A stretch of DNA of 64,000 nt from Catenulispora sp. EB89 (GTDB lineage Bacteria; Actinomycetota; Actinomycetes; Streptomycetales; Catenulisporaceae). Within the stretch, counting starts at the first letter, position 1. Every line of letters begins with the position of its first letter. The position numbers and the translations under genes were made by a program. Under the pieces are notes generated by a model that was given only the letters and a program-made list of their open reading frames with translations, had not been told where the DNA came from and made no database searches. Below are positions 51,892 to 60,453 of this stretch, in pieces. The stretch is from assembly GCF_041261445.1 (NCBI RefSeq), contig NZ_JBGCCU010000017.1:1-64000 (forward strand), in the 5' to 3' direction.

Positions 51892-53505
51892 CTAGGGAAC
51901 GCTGGGCCGAGCAGGCGTGCTCTCCTGCGCGGGCATGCTGTTCGACGTCGGCAGCGGATACGGGATCCCCACATCCAACGTCCCCGTCAGCGCGTTCAGC
52001 ACCGCCTGCTCGGCCACCGACGTGTCGCCGATGTTCACCACCGGCAGCGTCGGGAAGCCGGTGTCCGGCGGCGCGGTCAGGTTCAGCGCGCCGGTGAAGT
52101 CGCCGGTGACGCCGCGCCGCCAGGCCGTCAGGTTCGGTACCTCGACGCCGAAGCGGGACTCGATGAACCGCAGCACCGAGGTGTGGTCCAGCGTGCCGGA
52201 GTACTTGTAGCCGCCGGCGCTGAACGGCGAGATCACCAGCGCCGGGGTGCGGAAGCCCAGGCCGATCGGGCCGTCCACGCCGCCGGCCGCCGCGGGCAGC
52301 GACGCCAGCCACTCCCCGGCCGTGCCCTGCGGCGCGGTCGGCGGGGCGACGTGGTCGAAGAAGCCGCCGTTCTCGTCGTAGACCACGAACACGACCGTGC
52401 GGGCCCACACTTCCGGGTTCGACACCAGCGCGGCCAGCACCTCCTGCACGAAGTACTCGCCGTAGTACGGCGGCGCGGCCGGGTGCTCGCACAGCGCGAC
52501 CGGCGGGATGATCCACGACACCGCCGGCAGATGGCCGGAGGCGATGTCGGCCTTGAAGTCGTCGGGGTAGTTCGGCGTCAGGCCGCGCCCGATCAGCTCC
52601 AGACCGGTGATGGAGAAGGGGTTGTCGTAGTTCTTGAAGTACAGCAGCGGGCTCAGCGCCAGCAGGCCGATCGGGTCGTTGTAGACCTTCCAGCTGACCC
52701 CGGCTTCCAGCAGCCGCTCGGGCATGGTCTCCCAGCTGAGCTTGCCGGTCTCGCCGATCCGGTTGCTGAAGGTCTCCACCACCGGGCCGCCGTGCGTGCC
52801 CTCGGGGTCGATCGAGGCGGACATCAGCATCAGCCGGTTGGGGTCGGTCGGTCCGAGCACCGAGCAGTGGTAGCCGTCGCAGATCGTGAAGGCGTCGGCC
52901 AGCGCGTGATAAAAGGCGAGATCCGAGCGCGTGTAATAGCCCATGGTCACCGGGCCGTTGCTGGCGCCGTCGGCGGCCAGGTGCGCGGTGACGAAGGAGT
53001 CCATGGCGCCGTCGTTCCAGCTCTGGTGCTGCGTGGCCCAGCTGTGCGAGACGTCGTTCGTGGTCTGCCCGTTCTCCAGCGGCGGGTTGCTCACCAGCCG
53101 GAACGGCTGCAGGTACCCGCTCGCGGAGGCGCCGATGCCGGGCGCGAAGCCGAACTGGTTGAAGACCGGGTACTGCGTGCCGCCGACGGTCTGCGTCGGC
53201 ACCGCCGGGTCGGAGAACCCGCGCACCCCGGACAGCGTCCCGAAGTACTGGTCGAAGGACCGGTTCTCCTGCATCAGGACCACGACGTGCTCGACGTCGC
53301 TCAGACTCGCCGCGCCGCTCGCCGACGCCGCCAGCGCCGTGTCCAGGATCTTCTTCTGCGCGTCGGTGGGCTCCCCGCTGTGCGCCCCGACGCCAGCCAG
53401 CGCGGCCGCACCGAGCGCCCCCGCCGATCCGGCTATCAGTTCCCGGCGGCTGACGTCGTGGTGCTCCGGACGTGCGGGTTCCGGACGTGCGGACTGGTCG
53501 CTCAT
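51892..53505 (-). CDS. Phospholipase C-like phosphoesterase, Tat-exported
   Basis: A 537-residue secreted enzyme. Twin-arginine signal DVSRRELIAGSAGALGAAAL (about 18-38). The phosphoesterase domain has VVLMQENRSFDQYFGTLSGV (metal-binding Asn and Thr-type nucleophile region), DGYHCSVLGPTDPNR, VVYDENGGFFDHV and LGFRTPALVISPFSAGG, all typical of the PLC/acid phosphatase AcpA family. It hydrolyses phospholipids or phosphomonoesters outside the cell. GGAGGAA precedes the ATG. Such genes are commonly induced by phosphate limitation; no Pho box is evident to me. Confidence 0.92.
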   Translation of the reverse strand: MSDQSARPEPARPEHHDVSRRELIAGSAGALGAAALAGVGAHSGEPTDAQKKILDTALAASASGAASLSDVEHVVVLMQENRSFDQYFGTLSGVRGFSDPAVPTQTVGGTQYPVFNQFGFAPGIGASASGYLQPFRLVSNPPLENGQTTNDVSHSWATQHQSWNDGAMDSFVTAHLAADGASNGPVTMGYYTRSDLAFYHALADAFTICDGYHCSVLGPTDPNRLMLMSASIDPEGTHGGPVVETFSNRIGETGKLSWETMPERLLEAGVSWKVYNDPIGLLALSPLLYFKNYDNPFSITGLELIGRGLTPNYPDDFKADIASGHLPAVSWIIPPVALCEHPAAPPYYGEYFVQEVLAALVSNPEVWARTVVFVVYDENGGFFDHVAPPTAPQGTAGEWLASLPAAAGGVDGPIGLGFRTPALVISPFSAGGYKYSGTLDHTSVLRFIESRFGVEVPNLTAWRRGVTGDFTGALNLTAPPDTGFPTLPVVNIGDTSVAEQAVLNALTGTLDVGIPYPLPTSNSMPAQESTPARPSVP

Positions 53506-53678
53506 GGGTTCCTCCGGTGAAGACGGTTCCGATGGCTGCGCTACGCGTCAGTAACCTAACCGTCCGAGGCGTATTGACAAGCCCTGCGACCGGTCAGTGC
53601 GGCGACGATCCGGTGAAGGGGAATCGCCGTGGCACCGGGACGCGGACGGCAGCACCGGCAGGGGCGCCCCGCTCGTGA

Positions 53679-53691
53679 CGAACTTAGTTCG
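53679..53691. promoter_or_regulatory. CGAAC-N3-GTTCG palindrome upstream of a TetR gene
   Basis: CGAAC (53679-53683), TTA, GTTCG (53687-53691) is a perfect 13-bp palindrome 21 bp before the TetR start. AACTTAGTT-like cores are frequent TetR autoregulatory sites. It most likely binds the adjacent regulator. Confidence 0.55.
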
Positions 53692-53712
53692 TACCGAGGT
53701 AGAGTGGAGCAC

Positions 53713-54453
53713 ATGGCCCCCGACCCCAAGCAGCGCCGCGCCGCCCGCCACGCCCAGCCTGAGGACGCGACTGAGAACGCGGCCGAGAACGCGACCGCCG
53801 CGAAGCCCCGGACGCCGATCACCGTCGGGCGCATCACGGACGCCGCATTGCAGGTCGTGGCCACGGAGGGCTATGACGCGCTGACCATTCGGCGCGTGGC
53901 GAACGTGCTGAACACCGGTCCGTCGTCGCTGTACGCGCACATCGTCAACAAGGCCGACATCGACGACCTGATCATCGGCCGGCTGTGCTCGCAGATCGTG
54001 CTGCCGAAACCGGACCCGGCGCGCTGGCAGGAGCAACTGCGGGACGTCTACGCGCAGATGCGCGACCTGTACCTGGAGTACCCGGGGGTCTCCAAGGCCG
54101 CGCTGGCGATGGTCTCGACGAACCTGGAGATCCTGCGCGTCGGCGAGGGCATCTTCGCGATCCTGCTCGCCGGCGGCATCGAGCCGCAGACCGCGGCGTG
54201 GGCCATGGACGGCATGACGCTCTACGTCGCCGGCTACGCGCTGGAGGTCTCGCTGGTGCAGCAGCGGCGGAAGGACCAGGACGCGACGTGGGTTCTGAGC
54301 CAGGACGAGATGGTCGGCCGGCTCACCGCGCTGCCCGAGGACACGTTCCCGCAGACCCGGCGTTATGCGACCGAGCTGACGTCCGGCCACGGCCACCAGC
54401 GGTTCGACTTCACGCTGTCGCTGCTCATCGAGAACCTCACGCGCGGCGGCTGA
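53713..54453 (+). CDS. TetR-family regulator with TetR_C-type domain
   Basis: A 246-residue regulator. An Ala/Glu/Asn-rich N-terminal tail (to about 35) precedes the helix-turn-helix (ITDAALQVVATEGYDALTIR, RVANVLNTGPSSLYAHIVNK). The C-terminal domain, with LYLEYPGVSKAALAMVSTNL and WAMDGMTLYVAGYALEVSL, resembles the tetracycline-repressor-type ligand domain. Start chosen at 53713 because the upstream extension covers the operator-like palindrome. Its target is not obvious; the phosphoesterase gene is divergent 207 bp away. Confidence 0.9.
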   Translation: MAPDPKQRRAARHAQPEDATENAAENATAAKPRTPITVGRITDAALQVVATEGYDALTIRRVANVLNTGPSSLYAHIVNKADIDDLIIGRLCSQIVLPKPDPARWQEQLRDVYAQMRDLYLEYPGVSKAALAMVSTNLEILRVGEGIFAILLAGGIEPQTAAWAMDGMTLYVAGYALEVSLVQQRRKDQDATWVLSQDEMVGRLTALPEDTFPQTRRYATELTSGHGHQRFDFTLSLLIENLTRGG

Positions 54454-54710
54454 AGCTTCCGGGGTGCAGGACGCTCATCCAGATGTGGGTGAGCACGTCC
54501 ACCAGGGCCTCCTCGTCAGCGAACGGCTCGACCCCGATCGCCGCCAGGTAGTACAGCCGCTCGCCGAGCCAGGTGAGTGCGGCAGCGAGATCGCCGGTGT
54601 CCACTGCGCTGCTCGCGCCGCTAGCTCGTCGAAGCGGCGCTCGTCGAGCAGGCGGCGCGTCGCGGCGGCCAGGCTGCCCGCCCCGAGCAGGTCACGCGGG
54701 TCGCTCCCGC
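54437..54710 (-). pseudogene. TetR-family regulator remnant, frameshifted and truncated
   Basis: On the minus strand one frame reads AAATRRLLDERRFDELAA and, after a frame change near 54610, another reads GDLAAALTWLGERLYYLAAI followed by GVEPFADEEALVDVLTHIW and a stop at 54437-54439. This is the C-terminal ligand domain of a TetR protein (L-T-W-x-x-E-R-x-x-Y and a terminal I-W-M-x-x-L-H). The helix-turn-helix is absent. It overlaps the end of the intact TetR gene by 17 bp. Confidence 0.6.
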
Positions 54711-55718
54711 TCAGAACCCCAGCTTCTTCAGGCAGCAGATCATCGGCCGCACCTGACTCGAATACGCGTCAACGTTCAGCCAGTACCCCGCCGCCACGCC
54801 GGAGACGGCGGTCGCCGCGTCGGTGAGCTGGAGGCACGTCGCGCCGTCGGAGGGCGGCTTGCTGCGGCCGAGGCCGGCGAGGAAGAGCGCGTTGGGGTTC
54901 GCGGTCTTGACCTGGTTCGCCACCTTCGTTGTGATCGCGGAATAGGTGGGTGCGTCCAGCTCCAGCTGCTGGCCCTGGTACTCGAAGATGTCGCCGGGCG
55001 CCAGGTACTGGGCCGCGGCGGCGAGGCCGTGACGGACGAAGGCGTTGTAGTCCATCCCGCCGTCCGACGACTTGAGCGGATACTGCGGACGCCTCCCGGG
55101 GTAGGCCGGGTTCGGGGAGTCGTTGCACAGGTCGTTGCCGGGAGACAGCACGACCTTCAGGTTGTGGCTGTGCGCCGTCGCGCAGAACTCCTGCGCGTAG
55201 CTCACCAGCGTGTGCCGATTCAGCAGCCACGAGCCCTGCTCGACATCCGGCGTGTCGGCCCACGACTCGGCGTCGTACTGCACGGCCGTCACCCACGACG
55301 GCAGCCCGGCGGCGATGGCGTCCACGAGCCCCGTCGACCCGTTCTGGTAGCTCGCGAACTTGAGGACGGCCACGCCGCTGTAGCCGGCCGGAACAGGCGA
55401 CGCGATGGTGTTGTCGCCGGTGTACGAGGCAATGAACCACGTACTCCCGCTGCCGAACGCGCTCTGGCAGACCTTCGGACTGCCGTCGAGTACGGGGTTG
55501 TTGAGATTGTCGAACGCCTCGCGCGCCAGCAGCCACGTCGGCCCGGTGCTCTGCGCTCGGCGGGCGGCGGCGGTGTTCGTGCTGAGAGCCGAGGCGGCGA
55601 CGACGATCCCTGCCGCCGCACCGGTGTCACGAATGAACCGCCTGCGAGAGACAGAGCTCTGAGTAACAGAGCCCTGAGTGACAGAACTGTGGTCGAGGGA
55701 CCTGCGGTCGACTGACAT
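54711..55718 (-). CDS. Tat-exported protein of the polymer operon, TIM-barrel-like
   Basis: A 335-residue secreted protein. The Tat signal SVSRRRFIRDTGAAAGIVVA lies near residue 25. The mature domain shows GPTWLLAREAFDN, VAVLKFASYQNG, VTAVQYDAESWADTPDVEQG, HNLKVVLSPGNDLC and DIFEYQGQQLELD. The alternating strands with D-x-E and E-x-Q motifs suggest a TIM-barrel glycoside hydrolase-like fold. It is paralogous to the lipoprotein encoded upstream (YDAEHWAQTPTDEQ). Family not recognised. The distinctive C-terminus has adjacent cysteines (ICCLKK). Last gene of the glycosyltransferase operon, 24 bp after its paralogue. Confidence 0.78.
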   Translation of the reverse strand: MSVDRRSLDHSSVTQGSVTQSSVSRRRFIRDTGAAAGIVVAASALSTNTAAARRAQSTGPTWLLAREAFDNLNNPVLDGSPKVCQSAFGSGSTWFIASYTGDNTIASPVPAGYSGVAVLKFASYQNGSTGLVDAIAAGLPSWVTAVQYDAESWADTPDVEQGSWLLNRHTLVSYAQEFCATAHSHNLKVVLSPGNDLCNDSPNPAYPGRRPQYPLKSSDGGMDYNAFVRHGLAAAAQYLAPGDIFEYQGQQLELDAPTYSAITTKVANQVKTANPNALFLAGLGRSKPPSDGATCLQLTDAATAVSGVAAGYWLNVDAYSSQVRPMICCLKKLGF

Positions 55719-55742
55719 GAGTGTGCCTTCCACTTCGTCGGG

Positions 55743-56708
55743 TCAGGAATTCGGTGCAGATGAGCCATGCGACCCAGCGGCCGCGTCAGAAGAAGGAGCG
55801 AAAACACCCGCCAACCGCGCCACCCGCCCGTCGCTCAAAGCAGCGACCGCAACCTCCGGCCGAGGCGCATTGCACTTCGGGCAGTCGCTCCCCTTGCCCG
55901 GGACGTTCACCCAGAACCCCGTCACCTGCCCCGCCGCCCCGAGCATGGCGGCGACCAGCATGTCGGGCGTGATCGCCGATCCGTGCGGATTGGTCGACAG
56001 ACCGGCGAGCACGGTCACGTTCGGATTGGCCGCCCGAATCTGCGCAGCGACCCGCGTGACAAAGCTCCGGTAGGCAGCGGCATCGCGCTCCAGGCTCTGA
56101 GCCTGAATGTCCACCACGTCAGCAGACCGCGCTGCATCCGCCCCGATCCCCCGATCCACAAAAGCCGTCGCCGGATCCGCCGCCTTCCCCCCGCCGGCGT
56201 TCACCAGATCCATCGCCGGCGTCGCGATGAAAATCAGCCCATGCGCATGAGCGATCTGCGCCGCACGCTGGTAGAACGTGGCAGGATCACGCTGCTCGTC
56301 AGTCGGCGTCTGCGCCCAATGCTCCGCGTCATAGATGACCGCGCGGATATCCGGACGCAGCGCACCCCGATCGAGCGTGTCTTCGAGGACTGCGAAGCTC
56401 TTGAACGACATCGTCGGCACGACGGGCAGAACCGTCGCCGGACGTTCGGCGTCGGTAAGAATCTCGAAGATCTGAGCCCCGGCCAACTGCCCACGCACAT
56501 GCGAATCCGCGGCAAGCGCATTCAACGCCGCCTTGGTCAGGATCCAACTCGGCCGACCACTGCCGCCGACCGACTGCACCGCCGGCGCCTGGGACGCGCG
56601 ACGCATGCGCGCATGCGTACCGGTAGAACAGCCCGCAAGCTGAACCGCCAGCGCCGACAAGACGAGCGCCACAACCACCCGCCAGATCCGCGAAGCACCC
56701 CACCTCAT
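55743..56708 (-). CDS. Lipoprotein of the polymer operon, TIM-barrel-like
   Basis: A 321-residue lipoprotein with lipobox LAGC (Cys27). Motifs parallel those of the next gene: PSWILTKAALNALAAD, KSFAVLEDTLDRGALRPDIR, AVIYDAEHWAQTPTDEQRD, HGLIFIATPAMDLV, VDIQAQSLERD, NPNVTVLAGLSTNP and FWVNVPGKG. A conserved D-x-E at the end of a strand is the best candidate catalytic pair. A C-terminal CPKC suggests a metal site or disulfide. It overlaps the glycosyltransferase gene by 4 bp, so it is probably a membrane-anchored partner that trims or binds the product. Confidence 0.78.
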   Translation of the reverse strand: MRWGASRIWRVVVALVLSALAVQLAGCSTGTHARMRRASQAPAVQSVGGSGRPSWILTKAALNALAADSHVRGQLAGAQIFEILTDAERPATVLPVVPTMSFKSFAVLEDTLDRGALRPDIRAVIYDAEHWAQTPTDEQRDPATFYQRAAQIAHAHGLIFIATPAMDLVNAGGGKAADPATAFVDRGIGADAARSADVVDIQAQSLERDAAAYRSFVTRVAAQIRAANPNVTVLAGLSTNPHGSAITPDMLVAAMLGAAGQVTGFWVNVPGKGSDCPKCNAPRPEVAVAALSDGRVARLAGVFAPSSDAAAGSHGSSAPNS

Positions 56709-58651
56709 TCGGTCGCCCCCGCCCACCGAGCACGCCCAGCGCGCCGACCACGCCGAGCACGCAACCGCCAAGGCGCCTTAACCGGCCGCATCCCGAACGA
56801 CAGAAACGCCTCGATCATGAAGAACCGCTTGAGAAACGAGAACGGAATCCACAGCACCAACCACGGCAGCAGCCGCAGCCGCCGGTAGTACGCCATGACA
56901 AGCAGCCGCGGAACGAACGAACTGACCTGGCTCGCCAGCAGCAACACAGCGAATCGCAGCAGGTTGTGACGCACAGCCGGTTCCAGAATCGACAGCTCCA
57001 GCGTCAACAACAGCATCGCCGTACCGAACGGCTTGAGCAGCCCCTTCCCCGCCCCGAGCGGCATCTTGAACCAGTTCCGAGGACTCGGCGCACCGCACCC
57101 GAACGGGGTATACGCAGCGAAGCTCATGATCCCGCCCTTGCACCACCGGAACCGCTGCACGCGCAACTGACGCACCGACGTCGGCACGTCCTCGTACGAG
57201 ATCACCCGCGGATCGATCGCCGCCCGGTATCCAAGCCGGGCCATCGAGCACGTGAAGAACACGTCCTCCCCGAGCGTCCCGTGGACGAAGCCCCCGATGG
57301 CCAGAGCCGGCAGCCGCCGGAACGCGCAGAACGTACCCGGCACGCACGGCACCGCGTCGACCTCCGCCAACATCACCCGCGCGAACCCGAAGCTGAAGAT
57401 CATCTCCAGCGCCCGCATCCGGTCGATCCAGGTGGTGTAAGGCTCCTTCGGCAGCACGAACGCTCCGACCAGCCCGATATCCGGGTGCGCCAAGAAGTGC
57501 GGCACCGAGTACACGAAAGCATTCGCGTCCAGCGCGCAGTCCGCGTCCACCCGGTACACGTAGTCGGCGGTGCACTCGGCGAGCGCCAGGTTCAGCGCCG
57601 CCGACTTTCCAGCGTGCCGGCCCTGGAGCACTTCCCCCGTCGCGTGCCTGAACTCCGCGATGACGCCTTCAGCCAGCGCGCGGGTGTCGTCGGTGGAACC
57701 GTCGTCGCACAGGATCACCCGGACGCTGCCGCCGTACGCCGCGGCGGCCCGGTCGATGGAGCGCAGCGTCCGCTCGATCACCACGGCCTCGTTGTAAGCA
57801 GGAATGATGACCTCCAGCGGCGGCCGCCGCTCGTCGGGCCGCGGTGCCCCGGGACCCGCGAACCGCACCAGGCCGAGCAGCACGTAAATGCTGTCCATGA
57901 CGCCGGAACGCAACGCCCGCACCACCAAGAACGCGACGAGCAGGTTGGCGCCGGCCTGCGCGATCAGCACAACAGCCAGACTCCCCATAAGCGACAGCGA
58001 CGCGACGAGGCACAGCAGCAGCACCAGCGCCTCCCGCCGCCGGCCCGGTTTGACGGCCGGCACCTGAGTCACCCGCGGGAACTGGAAGCTCGTGAAGGCG
58101 AAGCGGAACACGACGAAGAACGCGACCGACTCCTGCAACACGAGGTCGATCAGCGGCAGCGGCCCCACCGACGCGTGCAGGGCGTGCGCGACGAGCGCCA
58201 GAACGGTGGTCGTCACGACCGACACTGCCAGGAACAGCACGCCGTGCCCCGCGATCATCAGCCGCCGGCCCGGCGTCGCCGGCAGAACCAAAGCGGTGAT
58301 CACCATGAATTCGAGCACTGTCGTCGGGACGAGCGGCACCAGCTTCGCCGCGTAGTAGGTGGCGAACGCGGGGTCGTGGATCACCGAGTCCAGCAGCCGG
58401 GCGACGAGGGCCCGGTACAGCTGGACGAACGGTGACGTGCGGAACGCCACGATGACCACGTTCGCCGCCACGACCAGCGTGAGGAAAGCGGTGACCCGGG
58501 GCAGCGAGGGGCGTTGGAACGGCGGCAGCCTGACCACGGCGCCCGCGCCCCGGTCGGAGTCGTCGAACCGCCGCCCGAGCGGCTGCAGGACCACGACCAT
58601 CAGCACCGCGATGTCCAGGATCAGCAGCACGAGGCCCGGTGCGCGCGTCAT
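56705..58651 (-). CDS. Membrane glycosyltransferase family 2 (polysaccharide synthase-like)
   Basis: A 648-residue membrane enzyme. Five N-terminal helices (5-250) precede the GT-A domain: EVIIPAYNEAVVIERTLRSI near 279, DDGSTDDT, the DxD-type RVDADC near 365, GEDVFFTCSMARLGYR (catalytic ED) near 459, and the QRFRWCKGG (Q-x-x-R-W) near 499. Further helices follow. These are the features of processive beta-glycan synthases such as cellulose, hyaluronan or poly-GlcNAc synthases. Coupled by 4-bp overlaps to the fusion protein upstream and the lipoprotein downstream; it likely makes and extrudes an extracellular glycan. Confidence 0.92.
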   Translation of the reverse strand: MTRAPGLVLLILDIAVLMVVVLQPLGRRFDDSDRGAGAVVRLPPFQRPSLPRVTAFLTLVVAANVVIVAFRTSPFVQLYRALVARLLDSVIHDPAFATYYAAKLVPLVPTTVLEFMVITALVLPATPGRRLMIAGHGVLFLAVSVVTTTVLALVAHALHASVGPLPLIDLVLQESVAFFVVFRFAFTSFQFPRVTQVPAVKPGRRREALVLLLCLVASLSLMGSLAVVLIAQAGANLLVAFLVVRALRSGVMDSIYVLLGLVRFAGPGAPRPDERRPPLEVIIPAYNEAVVIERTLRSIDRAAAAYGGSVRVILCDDGSTDDTRALAEGVIAEFRHATGEVLQGRHAGKSAALNLALAECTADYVYRVDADCALDANAFVYSVPHFLAHPDIGLVGAFVLPKEPYTTWIDRMRALEMIFSFGFARVMLAEVDAVPCVPGTFCAFRRLPALAIGGFVHGTLGEDVFFTCSMARLGYRAAIDPRVISYEDVPTSVRQLRVQRFRWCKGGIMSFAAYTPFGCGAPSPRNWFKMPLGAGKGLLKPFGTAMLLLTLELSILEPAVRHNLLRFAVLLLASQVSSFVPRLLVMAYYRRLRLLPWLVLWIPFSFLKRFFMIEAFLSFGMRPVKAPWRLRARRGRRAGRARWAGATE

Positions 58652-60246
58652 GAGAGCAGGCCGACGTTCACGGTCATGCCGCACAGGACCCCGGGCGGCG
58701 TGGTGGCCATGGAGATGACGACGTCGTAGTAGACGCCGGTGGACACCTTCGCCGGATCGAGCAGGATCTCCTGGACGGTCCCCTTCGCCGTCGCGCCGGC
58801 CGCGGCCACGGCCACCGTCACCTGCTGCCCGGTGTGGATCCGGCCGATGCTCGTTTCGGGGACCTGCGCGGTCACCGACATCGGTGCCGAATACAGGGTG
58901 ATGAGCGGGGCGTAGCCGCTCGGCTGGGTGGCGCGGGCGTCGCCGCCGGCCGCCGGCTGCCCGGCGAACAGCTGGAACCCCTGCTGCTGGCCGGCCGTCG
59001 TCCCGGTCTGCCCGGGCGGACCCGCGTACTGGTGGACGCCGTCGGAGTGCACCTGGTCGCCGACAGCGCCCGCGGTGTCGGCGACGGTGCCGTCGGCGGG
59101 TGCGACGATCGAGGCGTTCTTCAGGATCTGTTCGTCCTTGGCGACCTGCGCCTGGGACGCGGCGAGCTGCGACTTCGCCTGCGCGACGGTCACCGCGACC
59201 GGGACGGATCCCGGGCTCGACTGGCCGAGGACGGTCTGTTGCAGGGACTGGGCCTGGGTCAGCTGGTCGGCGTCCCGCTGCTGCTCGTCCAGTGCGGCGG
59301 ACTGGATCGAGGTGAGTTGGGCCTGCGATTCCGACAGTGCCGCGCTGTCCTTGGCCGCTTCTGCTTGCAGCGTCTGGCAGAGCGTTCCGTTGGTGGTCGG
59401 CGCCGCGGGCGGGTCCGACGGGCTCACTCGCGCAGTCGGCGTCGTTCTGACGGTCGTCGTCATGGTGACTGTCGTCGGCCGACGGCTCGGTGGAGCAGTG
59501 GACGGAGTCGGCTCGGGGGTGGTGGCTGGGGTGTCGGGACCGGTCGGCGAAGGGTTCTGCGATACGGAAGGAGCGACAACCACGTCTGCGGGACCGGCGG
59601 CTTCGTCGGCTGTTGTGCTGGTGGTGCTCGTCGTGCTGGTCGTGCTCGTCGCAGGACACGACGATGCGAGCCGCGCGTTGTCGTCGTCCAGGATGTGCTG
59701 GCGGCCGGCGACCACGGCGGTCTGCAGGTCGGTGCTGTTCTTTCCCTTGCTCTGGGCCAGACTCAGCGCACTTTGGGCGCTGCTGACCGCCGAGGATGCT
59801 TTGGCCGCGGCGAGCTTGGCCTGGTTCTGCTGAACGGTGCTGGTCTGCGGATTCTGGGCGGCGGCCAGTTCGGTGGTGTCGGCCTGCACCAGGGCCTGCG
59901 CCGCCTGGAGGTCCGACTGCCCCACCGAGGTGTCCTCGGTGGCCAGCAGCTGCCCGGCCTTGACCTGCTGGCCGGGTCGGACGTTCAGGGCGCTGAGCGT
60001 GCCGTCGTCGCCGAAGTTGAGGTAGTACGCGTGCGCCGGCGTCACCTGGCCGGTGATGGTCGGCGCGGGGTCGGCCATCGCCCGGTAGGTCAGCACCACC
60101 GAGGCGGCGCCGACCGCCACGACGACGACCGCCACGAGCAGCTGCCGCGGCCGCAACGGCGCGCGGGCCGGCCGCATCTCGCCGACCCCGGCCTCGCCGC
60201 TGGTCAGGGCCGCGTTCATGCCGCGGACCCGGTCCTTGGTCACCAT
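58648..60246 (-). CDS. HlyD/RND-type membrane fusion protein
   Basis: A 532-residue periplasmic-adaptor-like protein with one N-terminal helix (about 34-56). A split lipoyl/barrel-sandwich domain appears as FGDDGTLSALNVRPGQQVKA and SIVAPADGTVADTAGAVGDQ, flanking Ala/Gln/Ser-rich coiled coils (LQAAQALVQADTTELAAAQ). A Thr/Ser/Pro-rich insertion (about 195-290, with TTSTTSTT repeats) interrupts the coil. The C-terminal beta-barrel has VTAQVPETSIGRIHTGQQV. In this lineage such proteins bridge a membrane enzyme to the cell wall. It is coupled to the glycosyltransferase by a 4-bp overlap. Confidence 0.88.
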   Translation of the reverse strand: MVTKDRVRGMNAALTSGEAGVGEMRPARAPLRPRQLLVAVVVVAVGAASVVLTYRAMADPAPTITGQVTPAHAYYLNFGDDGTLSALNVRPGQQVKAGQLLATEDTSVGQSDLQAAQALVQADTTELAAAQNPQTSTVQQNQAKLAAAKASSAVSSAQSALSLAQSKGKNSTDLQTAVVAGRQHILDDDNARLASSCPATSTTSTTSTTSTTADEAAGPADVVVAPSVSQNPSPTGPDTPATTPEPTPSTAPPSRRPTTVTMTTTVRTTPTARVSPSDPPAAPTTNGTLCQTLQAEAAKDSAALSESQAQLTSIQSAALDEQQRDADQLTQAQSLQQTVLGQSSPGSVPVAVTVAQAKSQLAASQAQVAKDEQILKNASIVAPADGTVADTAGAVGDQVHSDGVHQYAGPPGQTGTTAGQQQGFQLFAGQPAAGGDARATQPSGYAPLITLYSAPMSVTAQVPETSIGRIHTGQQVTVAVAAAGATAKGTVQEILLDPAKVSTGVYYDVVISMATTPPGVLCGMTVNVGLLS

Positions 60247-60268
60247 GGTCTTCTCCCTTCTCCGATGC

Positions 60269-60321
60269 CTGATCCGAGGGCTGATCCGAGGGCTGATCCG
60301 AGGGCTGGGCTGATCCGAAGG
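60269..60321. repeat. 12-bp tandem repeats upstream of the fusion-protein gene
   Basis: CTGATCCGAGGG is repeated three times at 60269-60304, and a one-mismatch copy follows at 60310-60321 after CTGGG. The array sits in the leader region of the HlyD-like gene, 23 bp upstream of its start. Confidence 0.9.
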
Positions 60322-60355
60322 CTGGGCTGGTCGCCGGGCCGACCCGTGGGCCGAT

Positions 60356-60391
60356 CGCCGGACGCGATCGCTGGTCCGATCGCGTCCGGCG
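60356..60391 (-). terminator. Perfect 15-bp stem-loop between sqdB and the export operon
   Basis: CGCCGGACGCGATCG (60356-60370) and CGATCGCGTCCGGCG (60377-60391) are perfect inverted repeats with a 6-nt CTGGTC loop. On the minus strand the hairpin lies after the sqdB stop and before the HlyD-like gene. No T-tract follows; it could be a terminator, an attenuator or an mRNA-stability element. Confidence 0.7.
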
Positions 60392-60400
60392 GTTCAGCGG

Positions 60401-60445
60401 TCAGTGGCTCAGCAGTCAGTGGCTCAGCAGTCAGTGGCTCAGCGG
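60401..60445. repeat. Three 15-bp tandem repeats downstream of sqdB
   Basis: TCAGTGGCTCAGCAG occurs at 60401-60415 and 60416-60430, with a one-mismatch copy at 60431-60445. The array abuts the sqdB stop and lies next to the large hairpin. Confidence 0.92.
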
Positions 60446-60453
60446 TCCACGCC

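Noticed and set aside
56705-59659. A 984-codon frame making the glycosyltransferase much longer.
   Set aside because: The GT2 N-terminal membrane region begins at the ATG at 58651, coupled by ATGA to the upstream gene; the extra part is antisense-like composition within the HlyD-like gene.
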